Of a stretch of DNA of 64,000 bases, positions 34,649 to 46,742 are shown piece by piece (position 1 is the stretch's first letter; each line of letters starts with the position of its first letter). This DNA is from an uncultured Collinsella sp. (GTDB lineage: Bacteria > Actinomycetota > Coriobacteriia > Coriobacteriales > Coriobacteriaceae). A program made the translations under genes and the position numbers. The notes under the pieces are model-generated. The model searched no databases. It had not been told where the DNA came from and was given only the letters and a program-made list of their open reading frames with translations. The DNA is taken from NCBI GenBank assembly GCA_958415625.1, contig CATYZI010000012.1:1-64000 (forward strand), in the 5' to 3' direction.

Positions 34649-37455
<2,807 letters not shown>

Positions 37456-37456
<1 letters not shown>

Positions 37457-38604
37457 TGGCTGAGGCTTTAGAGGTAACGCCCGCCGAGCTGGACGCGTTT
37501 GCGGACCGGCTCGGCGAGGTCGAGTCGTATCTCCACTTGGACGAAAAGCGCACGCGCGTGACCGAGCTCGAGGCCAAAAGCGTGGCCCTCGGCTTTTGGG
37601 ATGACGCCGACGCCGCCCGTGCCACCATGGAGGAAATCGCGCGCACCAAGGAAGATATCGCTGCCGTGGACAACGCGCGCGGCGAGCTTTCCGATGCCCG
37701 CGCCGCGCTGGAGCTTGCCGAGGAGATGGGGGATGACCCCGATGCCGCCGCCCTTCGCGAGGAGGCTACAGCCACGGCTGAGCGCCTGGCCCGTGCCATC
37801 GATGAGTTTGAGCTTTCGAGCTGGTTTACCGGTGAGTTCGATCACGGCGATGCCATTGTGACCATCAAGCCCGGACAGGGTGGTCTGGAGGCCCAGGACT
37901 GGACCTTCATGCTCTTTAAGATGTACATGAAGTACTGCCAGCGTCGCGGCTGGAAGGTCACGATTAACGACTGCCCCGCTGCTGAGGTCATCGGCATCGA
38001 CCGCGCGACCTTTACCGTCGAGGGCAAGGACGCATTTGGCATGCTGCGCGCCGAGGCCGGCGTCCACCGCTTGGTTCGCATTAGCCCCACCGACGACAAG
38101 AAGCGCCGCCAGACCACGTTTGCCGGCGTCGAGGTCATCCCCGTGCTACCCGATGATATCGACATCGAGATCAGTCCCGATGACATCCGCGTGGACGTGT
38201 ACCACGCGAGCGGCCCGGGCGGTCAGGGCGTTAACACCACCGACTCCGCCGTGCGCGTGACGCATTTCCCCAGCGGCATTGTGGTCACCTGCCAAAACGA
38301 GCGCAGCCAGATCCAGAACAAGGCCGCGTGCATGCAGATCCTCAAGGCTCGCCTGTACGAGATTGAGCTCGAGAAGCGCGCCGAGGCCCTGGATGAGATT
38401 CGCGGACCCAAAACCACGATTGGTTTTGGCAACCAGATCCGCAGCTACGTGCTCTACCCGTATCAGATGGTTAAGGACCTACGCACGGGCGTTGAGACCA
38501 GCAATGTCGAGGCCGTTCTTGACGATGGCGACCTGGACCCGTTTGTTATTGGCTACCATCGCTGGGCCACTGGCAACGCTGACGCGGAGATCCCATCTGC
38601 ATAA
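37456..38604 (+). CDS. prfB: Peptide chain release factor 2, without frameshift, with an SPT motif
   Basis: 382 residues, one uninterrupted frame. It releases peptides at UGA and UAA. The GGQ loop (ASGPGGQGVNTTDSAVRVTH) is present. The C-terminal QIRSYVLYPYQMVKDLRTGVET and the domain order are RF2-type. Two oddities: the stop-recognising SPF tripeptide reads SPT (VRISPTDDKKRRQ), and the usual in-frame UGA with +1 shift near codon 25 is absent; the site reads LHLDEK. Its ATG overlaps the secA stop. Confidence 0.95.
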
Positions 38605-38730
38605 ACCGCCCGGTTTATGTGGAAATGGATAAAACCCTCCGAGCAGGGTGGTTTTGTATCCAAAGCAAACCCTGCGCAGGGGTGGTTTTTGTTCGGCGAA
38701 TCGGTAGAATCGAATACAGCAAGAAGTTCG

Positions 38731-38757
38731 AAGCGCATCCGTTTGGGTGCGCTTTTT
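38731..38757 (+). terminator. Terminator-like hairpin just before the yitT ribosome binding site
   Basis: AAGCGCATCC-GTTT-GGGTGCGCTT followed by TTTT, a good intrinsic terminator for secA-prfB. Two weaker AAACC/GGTTT hairpins lie at 38631-38654 and 38667-38690. It ends only three bases before GGGAGG of the next gene, so it may also limit that gene's expression. Confidence 0.75.
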
Positions 38758-38770
38758 TGAGGGAGGTAGC

Positions 38771-39661
38771 ATGGCATATCGTCTGGACATCAAGCGCATT
38801 CTATCGATGAACTTCTTTCACGACCTGCCCCAGATTATGTTGGGGTGCGCTCTGGCCGCTATTGCGACCGACCTGTTTTTGATTCCCAACGGCCTTGCTG
38901 CCGGTGGTGTTACGGGCCTTGCCACCATTATCCAGGCGGTCGGCGCATCGCGCGGCATATCGCTTCCCGTTGGTATTCAGACGATCGTGATGAACGCCTT
39001 GCTGTTGCTGGTCGTTATGCGCGAGGGCGGCATGTTCTACGTGGTGCAGACCGCGACGGGCTTTGTGCTGCTGGGCTTCTTTACCGATCTGTTCGCCCCG
39101 TTTGTAGCACCTCTGGCGGATGCGGACCTGATGCTCCCTGCCATGTGGGGCGGCATTATTACAGGCATCGGTTACGGCATGGTGCTGCGCGCCGGCGCCA
39201 ACACCGGCGGCTCGGACACGATTGGCCAAATCATCTCGCGTAATACCTCGCTGCCCGTGGGCTCGACCGTCATGGCGATCGATGTTGCCGTATGCGCGCT
39301 GTCGGCTCCGGTCTTTTCAATCGAAAATGCACTATATGCAGGCCTTTCGATGGTCATTAGCGGCTACGTGATCGATGCCGTGGTCGATGGTGGCAACAAA
39401 CGCCGTATGGTACTCATCATCTCGGACAAGTTCCCTGATATCGCTGCCGATATCATGTATGGCCTGGGTCGTGGTTGTACCAAGTTTAAGGCGACTGGCA
39501 TGTATTCGGGTGCCGAGAAGCCGGTGATCATGGTCATCGTGAACCGTCGAGAGCTCAATACCCTCAAGACGATCGTGCGCGAGCGCGATCCTCACGCCAT
39601 TGTGACGGTCGCCGACGTTACGGAAGCTTTCGGCGAGGGATTCAAGGACATTAGCGCGTAG
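38771..39661 (+). CDS. YitT-family membrane protein
   Basis: 296 residues: about five or six membrane helices (DUF161-type) in the first ~190 residues, then a soluble C-terminal DUF2179 domain of ~80 residues (MVLIISDKFPDIAADIMYGLGRGCTKFKATGMYSG, then IVNRRELNTLKTIVRERDP). The helices carry the GLAAGGVTGLATI and GANTGGSDTIGQII motifs. Function unknown; often annotated as a putative transporter. ATG 38771 follows GGGAGG. Confidence 0.9.
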   Translation: MAYRLDIKRILSMNFFHDLPQIMLGCALAAIATDLFLIPNGLAAGGVTGLATIIQAVGASRGISLPVGIQTIVMNALLLLVVMREGGMFYVVQTATGFVLLGFFTDLFAPFVAPLADADLMLPAMWGGIITGIGYGMVLRAGANTGGSDTIGQIISRNTSLPVGSTVMAIDVAVCALSAPVFSIENALYAGLSMVISGYVIDAVVDGGNKRRMVLIISDKFPDIAADIMYGLGRGCTKFKATGMYSGAEKPVIMVIVNRRELNTLKTIVRERDPHAIVTVADVTEAFGEGFKDISA

Positions 39662-39868
39662 GGCCGACCGCGTCCCATCCAAAAGACGTTCACATTGATA
39701 AACCGTTTCATCAGCGGTTCTGCCTGCTAAATTGTTCAAATAATGATAAAAACTCTGGTAAAGCCATCAGTTTCCAGCATAATGAATGACGTACGTGCAT
39801 TGCGGCTGTGTTGGGATTACCTTCGGTGCCGTGCGCATTTTGTCTAATGAGGATGAAAGGAAGGCACA

Positions 39869-40699
39869 ATGAGCGACGAAGAGCTCAAAAAGGTTGCCAA
39901 CGAGGTAAGGAAGGGCATCGTCACCGGCGTGCACGCTGCCAAGTCCGGCCATCCGGGCGGTTCGCTCGGCGCTGCCGACATCATGACCTATCTGTACTTT
40001 GAGGAAATGAACGTCGACCCGGCCCATCCCCGCAAGGCCGACCGCGATCGCTTTGTGCTTTCCAAGGGCCACTGTGCACCTGGTCTGTACGCTGTGCTCG
40101 CCGAGCGTGGGTTCTTCCCCAAGGAGGATCTTGAGACGCTGCGCCACATCGGCAGCCACCTGCAGGGTCATCCCAACATGAACGACACTCCGGGCGTTGA
40201 CATGTCCACCGGTTCGCTCGGCCAGGGCATCTCCGCCGCCGTGGGCATGGCCGTTGCCGCCAAGCACTGGGGCGATACTTATCGCACGTACGCCCTGCTG
40301 GGCGATGGCGAGAGCGAGGAGGGCCAGGTCTGGGAGGCCGCCATGTTTGCCGGCAACCAGCAGCTCGATAACCTCTGTGTGATCGTCGACCACAACGGCC
40401 TGCAGATCGACGGTCCCGTCGAGGAGGTCAACGACCCCATGCCGCTCGCCGACAAGTTCCGCGCCTTTAAGTTCCACGTGGTGGAGCTTGCCGACGGCAA
40501 CGATTTCGATCAGATCCGCGCCGCCTTTGCCGAGGCTCGCGCCACCAAGGGCCAGCCGACCGCCATTATCGCCGAGACCCTGAAGGGCAAGGGCGTGTCC
40601 TTTATGGAGAACCAGGTTGGTTGGCACGGCAAGGCCCCCAATGATGAACAGTTTGAGCAGGCCATGGCAGAGCTCACGGCCGCCGGAGAGGAGCTCTAG
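39869..40699 (+). CDS. tktA: Transketolase, N-terminal subunit
   Basis: 276 residues. It binds thiamine diphosphate: SGHPGGSLGAADIM, the histidines in SKGHCAPGLYAVLAERG and the GDGES...(20-30 residues)...N motif (LLGDGESEEGQVWEAAMFAGNQQLDNLCVIVDHNG). Together with the next gene it makes a split, two-subunit transketolase for the non-oxidative pentose phosphate pathway. The ATG at 39869 follows AGGAAGG; the next gene starts one base after the stop. Confidence 0.94.
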   Translation: MSDEELKKVANEVRKGIVTGVHAAKSGHPGGSLGAADIMTYLYFEEMNVDPAHPRKADRDRFVLSKGHCAPGLYAVLAERGFFPKEDLETLRHIGSHLQGHPNMNDTPGVDMSTGSLGQGISAAVGMAVAAKHWGDTYRTYALLGDGESEEGQVWEAAMFAGNQQLDNLCVIVDHNGLQIDGPVEEVNDPMPLADKFRAFKFHVVELADGNDFDQIRAAFAEARATKGQPTAIIAETLKGKGVSFMENQVGWHGKAPNDEQFEQAMAELTAAGEEL

Positions 40700-40700
40700 G

Positions 40701-41642
40701 ATGGCAGACGTCAAGAAAATCGCCACGCGCGTAAGCTACGGCGAGGCCCTCGTCGAGCTCGCCAACGAGCACGATGACTTTGTGGTCCTCGACGCCGACC
40801 TGGCCGCCGCCACGCAGACCGGTAAGTTTAAGGCCGCCTGCCCCGACCGTTTCTTCGATGTGGGTATCGCCGAGAGCAACCTGATGGGTGTTGCCGCCGG
40901 TATCGCAACCACCGGTCGCGTTGCCTTCGCGAGCACCTTTGCCATGTTCGCCGCCGGCCGCGCCTTTGAGCAGGTCCGTAACTCCATCGGCTACCCGCAC
41001 CTCAACGTTAAGATCGGTGCCACGCACGCCGGTATCTCGGTGGGCGAGGACGGTGCTACGCATCAGTGCTGCGAGGATATCGCCCTGATGCGCGTCATCC
41101 CCGGCATGACCGTTATCGTTCCGGCCGACGATGTCGAGGCCCGCGCCGTGACGCGCGCCGCCTACGAGTGCGACGGCCCCGTGTACATGCGCTTTGCCCG
41201 TCTGGCCTCGCCGGTTATCAACGACCCCGAGACCTACAAGTTCGAGTTGGGTAAGGGCATTGTCATGCGCGAGGGCGCCGATGTGACCATCATCGCCTGC
41301 GGCCTGATGGTCGGCGAGGCTCTCGAGGCCGCCGAGCAGCTTGCTGCCGAGGGCATCGATGCCGAGGTCATCAACATGCACACCATCAAGCCCATCGATG
41401 CCGACCTGATCGTCAAGAGCGCCACCAAGACCGGCCACGTCGTGACCGTCGAGGAGCACTCTGTGATCGGTGGCCTGGGCAGCGCCGTTGCCGACGTCCT
41501 GTGCGAGCAGTGCCCGACGCCGCTCAAGAAGATCGGTGTCAACGACACCTTCGGCGAGTCCGGCCCGGGTGCCGAGCTCCTGCACAAGTACGGCCTGGAC
41601 GCCGCCAACATCGTGGCGACCACCAAGGAGTTCTTGGCATAA
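40701..41642 (+). CDS. tktB: Transketolase, C-terminal subunit
   Basis: 313 residues: the pyrimidine-binding domain (FFDVGIAESNLMGVAAGIATTGRVAFASTFAMFAAGRAFEQVRNSI, with the catalytic Glu) and the C-terminal domain. The genuine start is ATG 40701 (ADVKKIATRV), just after the tktA stop, not the upstream end of the open frame. It forms the active site with the N-terminal subunit. A terminator follows. Confidence 0.94.
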   Translation: MADVKKIATRVSYGEALVELANEHDDFVVLDADLAAATQTGKFKAACPDRFFDVGIAESNLMGVAAGIATTGRVAFASTFAMFAAGRAFEQVRNSIGYPHLNVKIGATHAGISVGEDGATHQCCEDIALMRVIPGMTVIVPADDVEARAVTRAAYECDGPVYMRFARLASPVINDPETYKFELGKGIVMREGADVTIIACGLMVGEALEAAEQLAAEGIDAEVINMHTIKPIDADLIVKSATKTGHVVTVEEHSVIGGLGSAVADVLCEQCPTPLKKIGVNDTFGESGPGAELLHKYGLDAANIVATTKEFLA

Positions 41643-41688
41643 GGCAAGACGAGGCAAAGTATCGTCTCAACAACCACATCCAAGCCAG

Positions 41689-41724
41689 AACAGGGGTATC
41701 CCCAAAGAGGGCGCCCCTGTTTTT
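41689..41724 (+). terminator. Terminator of the split transketolase operon
   Basis: AACAGGGG pairs with CCCCTGTT across a loop containing CCCC/GGG, ending in TTTTTG. It lies about 45 bases after the tktB stop. Confidence 0.85.
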
Positions 41725-41863
41725 GTTGAATTTAAATTAGAGTCCTGCCAAGCAAAGGTCCCATGGGGAAACGGGCCCATCCCAACAAAGTGCAATTCAG
41801 ACCCTTCCAACTTTGTATGCGCAGCATCTCAAGTTGGTGCGTCGGCCCCATAGTAGCCGCAGG

Positions 41864-41988
41864 CCGGGCGCAGGGTTACCTCCCAAATCTTTCCGCAGCG
41901 CATGGCCGGCGTTTGTCCGCAGCTCCGCAGGAGCAGGACAAATGCCGGCCATGCGCGAGGACGATTTGGGAGGTAACCCTGCGCCCGG
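41864..41988. repeat. 125-bp near-perfect inverted repeat (MITE-like)
   Basis: Outer arms of at least 25 bases match perfectly (41864-41889 and 41963-41988, starting CCGGGCGCAGGGTTACC). An inner pair (CGCATGGCCGGC, then GTTTGTCC) matches too, giving one long hairpin with a short GCAGCTCCGCAGGAGCA-like tip. No gene is encoded. It occupies most of the 451-base gap between tktB and ftsE. The remaining sequence has TAAAAT-type AT-rich promoter material at about 42046-42056. Confidence 0.85.
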
Positions 41989-42093
41989 TCGGTGAGACCC
42001 AAACCCCGCCATGCTTCTTATGTGCAGCAAAGCTAATGCTGCTAAAATACAAAGCGCTCATGTAGTTTAAACGCACGACGATAAGGAGCACCA

Positions 42094-43314
42094 GTGGGTA
42101 ACCACTTCCGTACCTCCGGTGCGGGCGATGATGCCCCCAAGACGCAGACAGGCGTCCAGGGCAGTCGTTTCGCCACTCCGGATTCAGAGGGCCAGCCTGT
42201 TGCTCAGGCCCCCGCTCAGCCGGCAGATCAGGCACAGCCGGCATCCGATCCCTTTGCCTACAATCCCACCAGCGATGTCGCGCTTTCCGGCACGGCGGGT
42301 TTTGAGCCCGTTCAGGCCGTGACCGCTCGCGTGGAGCAGCCTCAGGCTGGCGCCGCCACGCCGCAGCCTACCATGGCCGGCATTCCCGACCCCATGGCCC
42401 CTGCGACGCCGGTTCCTCAGCCTGCGCAGTCCGGTCTCTTTGCCGCTATTCCCGATCCCACGCAGCCTGCTGCCCCGGTGGTCGAGAGCGATCAGGCCGC
42501 CGAGGTCGCAAGCCTCGATAACGCGCTCAACAACCCCGATTTTACGTCGGTGTTTGCGCCCATCGATCCGCAAGCCAGCCGCAAGAAGATGGCCAAGCAG
42601 GCCGGTGTCGAGCCCGTCATCCTTATGGAGCATGTCACCAAGATCTATCCGGCACAGCCCAACAAGCCTGCACTCGACGACATCAACATCGAGATCTATC
42701 CGGGCGAGTTCGTCTTCCTGGTCGGTCATTCCGGCTCGGGTAAGACCACGCTGCTGTCGACGCTCAACCGCGACGTCAAGCCGACGAGCGGCCGCATCTT
42801 GGTTGCCGGTCAGGACCTCATGAAGATCAAGAACCGCAAGGTTCCGTTCCTGCGCCGTCAGATTGGCGCCGTGTTCCAGGACTTTAAGCTTCTGCCTCAA
42901 AAATCCGCCTACGAAAACGTGGCGTTTGCCCTGCAGTGCATCGGCAAGCCCAAGGGTGTCATTCGCAGCCAGGTTCCCGAGGTGCTGCGTCTGGTCGGCC
43001 TGGCCGATCAGATGGACTCGCTGCCCGATCAGCTTTCCGGTGGCGAGCAGCAGCGCGTTGCCGTTGCCCGCGCCATGGTCAACCGCCCGCCGCTGCTTAT
43101 CTGCGACGAGCCCACGGGCAACCTCGACCCGGCGATCTCGCTGGGCATCATGAAGCTGCTCGAGCGCATTAACCGCACCGGCACCACCGTGATCGTGGCT
43201 ACACACGACCGCGAGATGGTCGATAGCATGCACCGTCGCGTGATCGCCCTCGAGGGCGGCCACGTTATCCGCGACCAGGAGAGGGGAGGTTACGGCAACT
43301 ATGGCACCAACTAA
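42094..43314 (+). CDS. ftsE: Cell division ATPase FtsE with a long N-terminal extension
   Basis: 406 residues; FtsE is normally ~230. The first ~175 residues are a disordered Pro/Ala/Gln-rich extension with repeated PDP/PDPT units, no membrane segment. The ABC domain follows: VTKIYPAQPNKPALDDINIEIYPGEFVFLVG, GHSGSGKTT near 210, LSGGEQQRVA signature and ICDEPTGNLDP Walker B. With FtsX it controls peptidoglycan hydrolases at the division site. The start is GTG 42094 (ATAAGGAG upstream). ftsX overlaps by 14 bases. Confidence 0.93.
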   Translation: MGNHFRTSGAGDDAPKTQTGVQGSRFATPDSEGQPVAQAPAQPADQAQPASDPFAYNPTSDVALSGTAGFEPVQAVTARVEQPQAGAATPQPTMAGIPDPMAPATPVPQPAQSGLFAAIPDPTQPAAPVVESDQAAEVASLDNALNNPDFTSVFAPIDPQASRKKMAKQAGVEPVILMEHVTKIYPAQPNKPALDDINIEIYPGEFVFLVGHSGSGKTTLLSTLNRDVKPTSGRILVAGQDLMKIKNRKVPFLRRQIGAVFQDFKLLPQKSAYENVAFALQCIGKPKGVIRSQVPEVLRLVGLADQMDSLPDQLSGGEQQRVAVARAMVNRPPLLICDEPTGNLDPAISLGIMKLLERINRTGTTVIVATHDREMVDSMHRRVIALEGGHVIRDQERGGYGNYGTN

Positions 43315-44221
43315 CGTGGGCTACTCCTTCAAGGAGGCAATCAGCCACTTCTTCCGTAACTGGACCACCTCGCTCGGCGCCGTCATCACGATTTTCCTTT
43401 CGCTGTTTATCATCGGCTTGTTCATTATGGGCTCCGCGATGCTGAACTCCGTGATCGGCACCGTCGAGGATCAGGTTGTCATCAACGCGTTCATTAGCGA
43501 TGACGCCGATCAGGCCGATGTTCAGGCTTTTGAGGCCGAGCTTAAGACGTGGAGCAACGTCAAGTCCGTGACCTACAAGGACAAGGATGACGCGCTGGCC
43601 GAGTATACGAGCAAGATGTCGGGCAACGCCGACGCTACCATGAGCGCGCTCGACGGTCAGAATCCGCTGCCGGCATCGTTTGCGATCGAGATGGACGATC
43701 CGTCCAAGGTCGAGAGCACGGCCGAGAAGCTCAAGGAGAACGCCGATTTCCAGAAGATCGCGGATGATGGCGATGTCAACGCGAGCGTACTGTACGGCCA
43801 GGAGGAAGTGAGCCGCCTGTTCCAGGTGACCAACTACATCCGCATTGCCGCCGTGGTACTCGTCGGCCTGCTGACCTTTATCGCGTTCATCTTTATCAAC
43901 AACACGATTCGCCTGTCCATCACGGCACGTCGTCGCGAGATCGCGATCATGCGTCTAGTCGGCGCCAGCAACGGTTTCATTCGTGGCCCGTTTATCACCG
44001 AGGGCGTGCTGCAGGCCATTTTGGGCTCGCTGCTTTCCATCGGCGTGCTGGAGCTGCTGCGCAACCTGATGATTCCGCGTCTGCAGGAGAGCATCGGCTG
44101 GATGTCGTTTACCTTGCCGATGCAGTACTACCTGGTGACCTATGCTGCGCTGATTTTGGTCGGCGTGATTATCGGTCTCTTTGGTTCTGCCATTGCCATG
44201 CGCCGCTACCTGCGCGTGTAG
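43301..44221 (+). CDS. ftsX: Cell division protein FtsX
   Basis: 306 residues, standard FtsX topology: a first membrane helix (about 24-50), an extracellular domain (about 55-175, VVINAFISDDADQADVQAFEAELKTW), then three C-terminal helices with the TARRREIAIMRLVGASNGFIRGPFITEGV motif. The extracellular domain would activate a murein hydrolase. It is translated from a start inside ftsE, in another frame. A terminator follows. Confidence 0.96.
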   Translation: MAPTNVGYSFKEAISHFFRNWTTSLGAVITIFLSLFIIGLFIMGSAMLNSVIGTVEDQVVINAFISDDADQADVQAFEAELKTWSNVKSVTYKDKDDALAEYTSKMSGNADATMSALDGQNPLPASFAIEMDDPSKVESTAEKLKENADFQKIADDGDVNASVLYGQEEVSRLFQVTNYIRIAAVVLVGLLTFIAFIFINNTIRLSITARRREIAIMRLVGASNGFIRGPFITEGVLQAILGSLLSIGVLELLRNLMIPRLQESIGWMSFTLPMQYYLVTYAALILVGVIIGLFGSAIAMRRYLRV

Positions 44222-44245
44222 GCATGCCTGGAATTCATTTCTTCC

Positions 44246-44280
44246 AACGGGTCGTCTCTTATGGGGCGGCCCGTTATTTT
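44246..44280 (+). terminator. Terminator of ftsEX
   Basis: AACGGGTCG...CGGCCCGTT hairpin with a T-rich end (ATTTTG), 25 bases after the ftsX stop. The next element is a dispersed repeat. Confidence 0.7.
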
Positions 44281-44395
44281 GATCCCTCGGGGACGGAGGA
44301 AAACGGATCACTCAGGGGGTCAGTCCGACCAAGTGATCCGTTTTCCTCCGTCCCCGAGGGATCATTTGCTTCCGTCCCATAGGGATCATTTGGGT
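44281..44395. repeat. Perfect 32-bp inverted repeat plus GATCCC/GGGATC element
   Basis: Arms 44281-44312 and 44332-44363 are exact reverse complements (32 bases; outer ends GATCCCTCGGGGACGGAGG), around a 19-base loop. A further partial unit with TCCGTCCCATAGGGATCATTT follows to about 44391. Related to 20548-20573. It lies between the ftsX terminator and rnr. Confidence 0.85.
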
Positions 44396-44434
44396 AGACT
44401 CTTTGGAGTATGCAATCGATAGTTAGGAGGCGCC

Positions 44435-46570
44435 ATGGGGCGCAACAACAAGCATAAGCGCGGTGCCCGCAACAAGCGTGGACCGGTGCGCAGCGAGCGC
44501 CGCCCGAGTCTGACCGGACGCGTGCAGCTCCATGAGCACAGCGCCTATGTCATAACCGAGAACGGCGACTATAAAGTCATGGGCCGCGGTAAGCGCGAGA
44601 TCATGGATGGCGATATCGTCGCCGTGAGCATTAAGAACAGTCCGCACGGCGAGCGCCGCGCCGTGATTGAGGGCGTCGTCGAGCGCGCCGCCATTAGTGT
44701 GGTGGGCACGTACCAGACCGCCGGTCCGCTCGGTGTGATCGAGCCGCTCGATTCGCGTCTCAAGGCCGATTTCTTCATTTTGCCCGAGGATACCTCGGCC
44801 GAGCGCTTGGGCGTTCATCCCGGTGACGCTGTGGTCGCACACATTCTGACCTACCCGACGCGTTTGGAATCGGGAACGGTGACGATTGAGCGCCGCATTG
44901 GCGGCGATGACGCGCCCGACCTGGGCGTTCAATACGTAATGGCGCGTTATGGCTATACCGACAGCTATCCCGAGGCAGCGCTGGCCGAGGCCGAGGGGCT
45001 TTCGCTCGATGTGGCCGCGGCGCTCAAAGATCCGCTCCGGCGCGATCTGCGCGACCGTTTTGTCATCACGATCGACCCGGTCGACGCGCGCGACTTTGAC
45101 GATGCCATTTCGCTGGAGCGTACGCCCGATGGCGGTTACAAGCTGGGCGTGCATATCGCCGACGTTTCACACTACGTGGCCTGGGACGGGCATATCGATC
45201 TTGAGGCGCGTCATCGCACGACATCGGTGTATCTGGCCGATCGCGTACTCCCCATGCTGCCCGAGCGCTTGTCGAACGACCTGTGCTCGCTTCGTCCCGA
45301 CGAGGACCGTCTGGCGTTTACCGTCGATATTGAACTCGATGCGCAGGGCCACGTTCGCCACTACGATCCCTATCCCAGCGTGATTCGCTCGCGCGTACGC
45401 ATGGACTACGACGGTGCCGAGGCGCTGCTGGTGCGTGCCGGCGCGGTGGAATATGGGGCGCTGGAGGGTGCCGCCGAGGATGTTGCGGCTGTAGAGACTT
45501 CGCGTGAGGAAGCGCTCGAGCGTGGGCTTGCGTGCGAGGAAACTGCTCGCGGCTATAACGTCGATCTGGGTGATTTTCTCGTCGCTGCGAACGAACTCGC
45601 CGAGCTTCGCCGCCACATTCGCCGTGCACGCGGTTCGGTCGACTTCGATACGGCTGAGATTCGCGCTCTGCTGGACGAGGACGGCGTGCCCGTGCAGATT
45701 GTGGCGCGCGAGCGTTCGTGTGCCACGTCGCTGATCGAGGAAGCCATGCTGCTCGCCAACGAGTGCGTGGCCGAGTGGCTGGCCGACCGTGATATCGAGG
45801 CCTGCTACCGCGTGCATGAAGACCCCAGCCCCGACAGCCTTCACGGTGCCGCCGTGGCACTGGCCCAGCTGGGTATTATCGACGACCGCCGTGCAGCCGG
45901 CATTGCCCTGGGAAGCCCCGATGAGCTGCAGGCCGCAGTTGATGCTGCCGCCGGTACGGCCAGCGCGCCGCTCGTCAACACACTGCTTCTGCGCAGCATG
46001 CAGCGCGCGCTGTATAAGCCTCGCAACGAGGGTCACTTTGCGCTCGCCGCGCCGTGCTACTGCCACTTTACGAGCCCCATCCGTCGCTACCCCGATCTGG
46101 TGGTGCACCGCGTGCTCAAGCTACAGTTGGCTTACGAGCGGCTGGGCGGCAAGGACGCCCTGGTCCGTACGCCGCGTCTGATCGGTAAGGGGCGCGAGTC
46201 GCTGCCGCGCATCCTGCCCCAGATCTGTCGCGCCTGCAGCGATGCCGAGCGCGCGGCCGACGCCGCCAGCCATGCGACGCAAAAGATCAAGATCGCCCAG
46301 TACTACGAGGATCGTCTGGGCGAGCGCTATACCGGAACCATCTCGTGGGTCAGCAGCATGGGTCTTTTTGTCCGCTTGGATCTGACGCAGGTCGAGGGCC
46401 TGGTCTCGATTAAAAGCCTGGGCAACGAGTGGTTCGAGTTCGACGAGGACGCGCTTACACTGACGGGCGCCGACACGGGGACTCGTTACGAGCTGGGCCA
46501 GCGCGTGATTATCGAGGTCTCGCGCGTCAATACCACGCGCGGACACTTGGACTTTAAGCTTATCCATTAG
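44435..46570 (+). CDS. rnr: Ribonuclease R (RNB-family 3'-5' exoribonuclease)
   Basis: 711 residues. N-terminal cold-shock-like RNA-binding domains, then the RNB domain with DPVDARDFDDAISLERTPDGGYKLGVHIADVSHYV (catalytic aspartates near residue 220) and HFTSPIRRYPDLVVHR near 550. A C-terminal S1 domain (RYTGTISWVSSMGLFVRLD) ends the protein. It degrades structured RNA and works with SmpB/tmRNA in quality control. TAGGAGG precedes the ATG. Confidence 0.95.
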   Translation: MGRNNKHKRGARNKRGPVRSERRPSLTGRVQLHEHSAYVITENGDYKVMGRGKREIMDGDIVAVSIKNSPHGERRAVIEGVVERAAISVVGTYQTAGPLGVIEPLDSRLKADFFILPEDTSAERLGVHPGDAVVAHILTYPTRLESGTVTIERRIGGDDAPDLGVQYVMARYGYTDSYPEAALAEAEGLSLDVAAALKDPLRRDLRDRFVITIDPVDARDFDDAISLERTPDGGYKLGVHIADVSHYVAWDGHIDLEARHRTTSVYLADRVLPMLPERLSNDLCSLRPDEDRLAFTVDIELDAQGHVRHYDPYPSVIRSRVRMDYDGAEALLVRAGAVEYGALEGAAEDVAAVETSREEALERGLACEETARGYNVDLGDFLVAANELAELRRHIRRARGSVDFDTAEIRALLDEDGVPVQIVARERSCATSLIEEAMLLANECVAEWLADRDIEACYRVHEDPSPDSLHGAAVALAQLGIIDDRRAAGIALGSPDELQAAVDAAAGTASAPLVNTLLLRSMQRALYKPRNEGHFALAAPCYCHFTSPIRRYPDLVVHRVLKLQLAYERLGGKDALVRTPRLIGKGRESLPRILPQICRACSDAERAADAASHATQKIKIAQYYEDRLGERYTGTISWVSSMGLFVRLDLTQVEGLVSIKSLGNEWFEFDEDALTLTGADTGTRYELGQRVIIEVSRVNTTRGHLDFKLIH

Positions 46571-46742
46571 CCGAATCCCGACCGTACGGGAGTGAGGGCG
46601 GTCTTTCGGGGCCGTCCTCCGCATTTGAATCACGGCCGCGTCGCCGCCTTCTCGGCCGCCTATCCGCCTGCTATTTGGGAGGTAAAACCTATCAAAATAA
46701 ACCTGTCCCTTTTTGGCGGGTTTACAAGAAAGCGGGGATGAG

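Noticed and set aside
41763..42065. 100-codon open frame between tktB and ftsE
   Set aside because: It reads through the 125-bp inverted repeat; the frame is a product of the palindrome.
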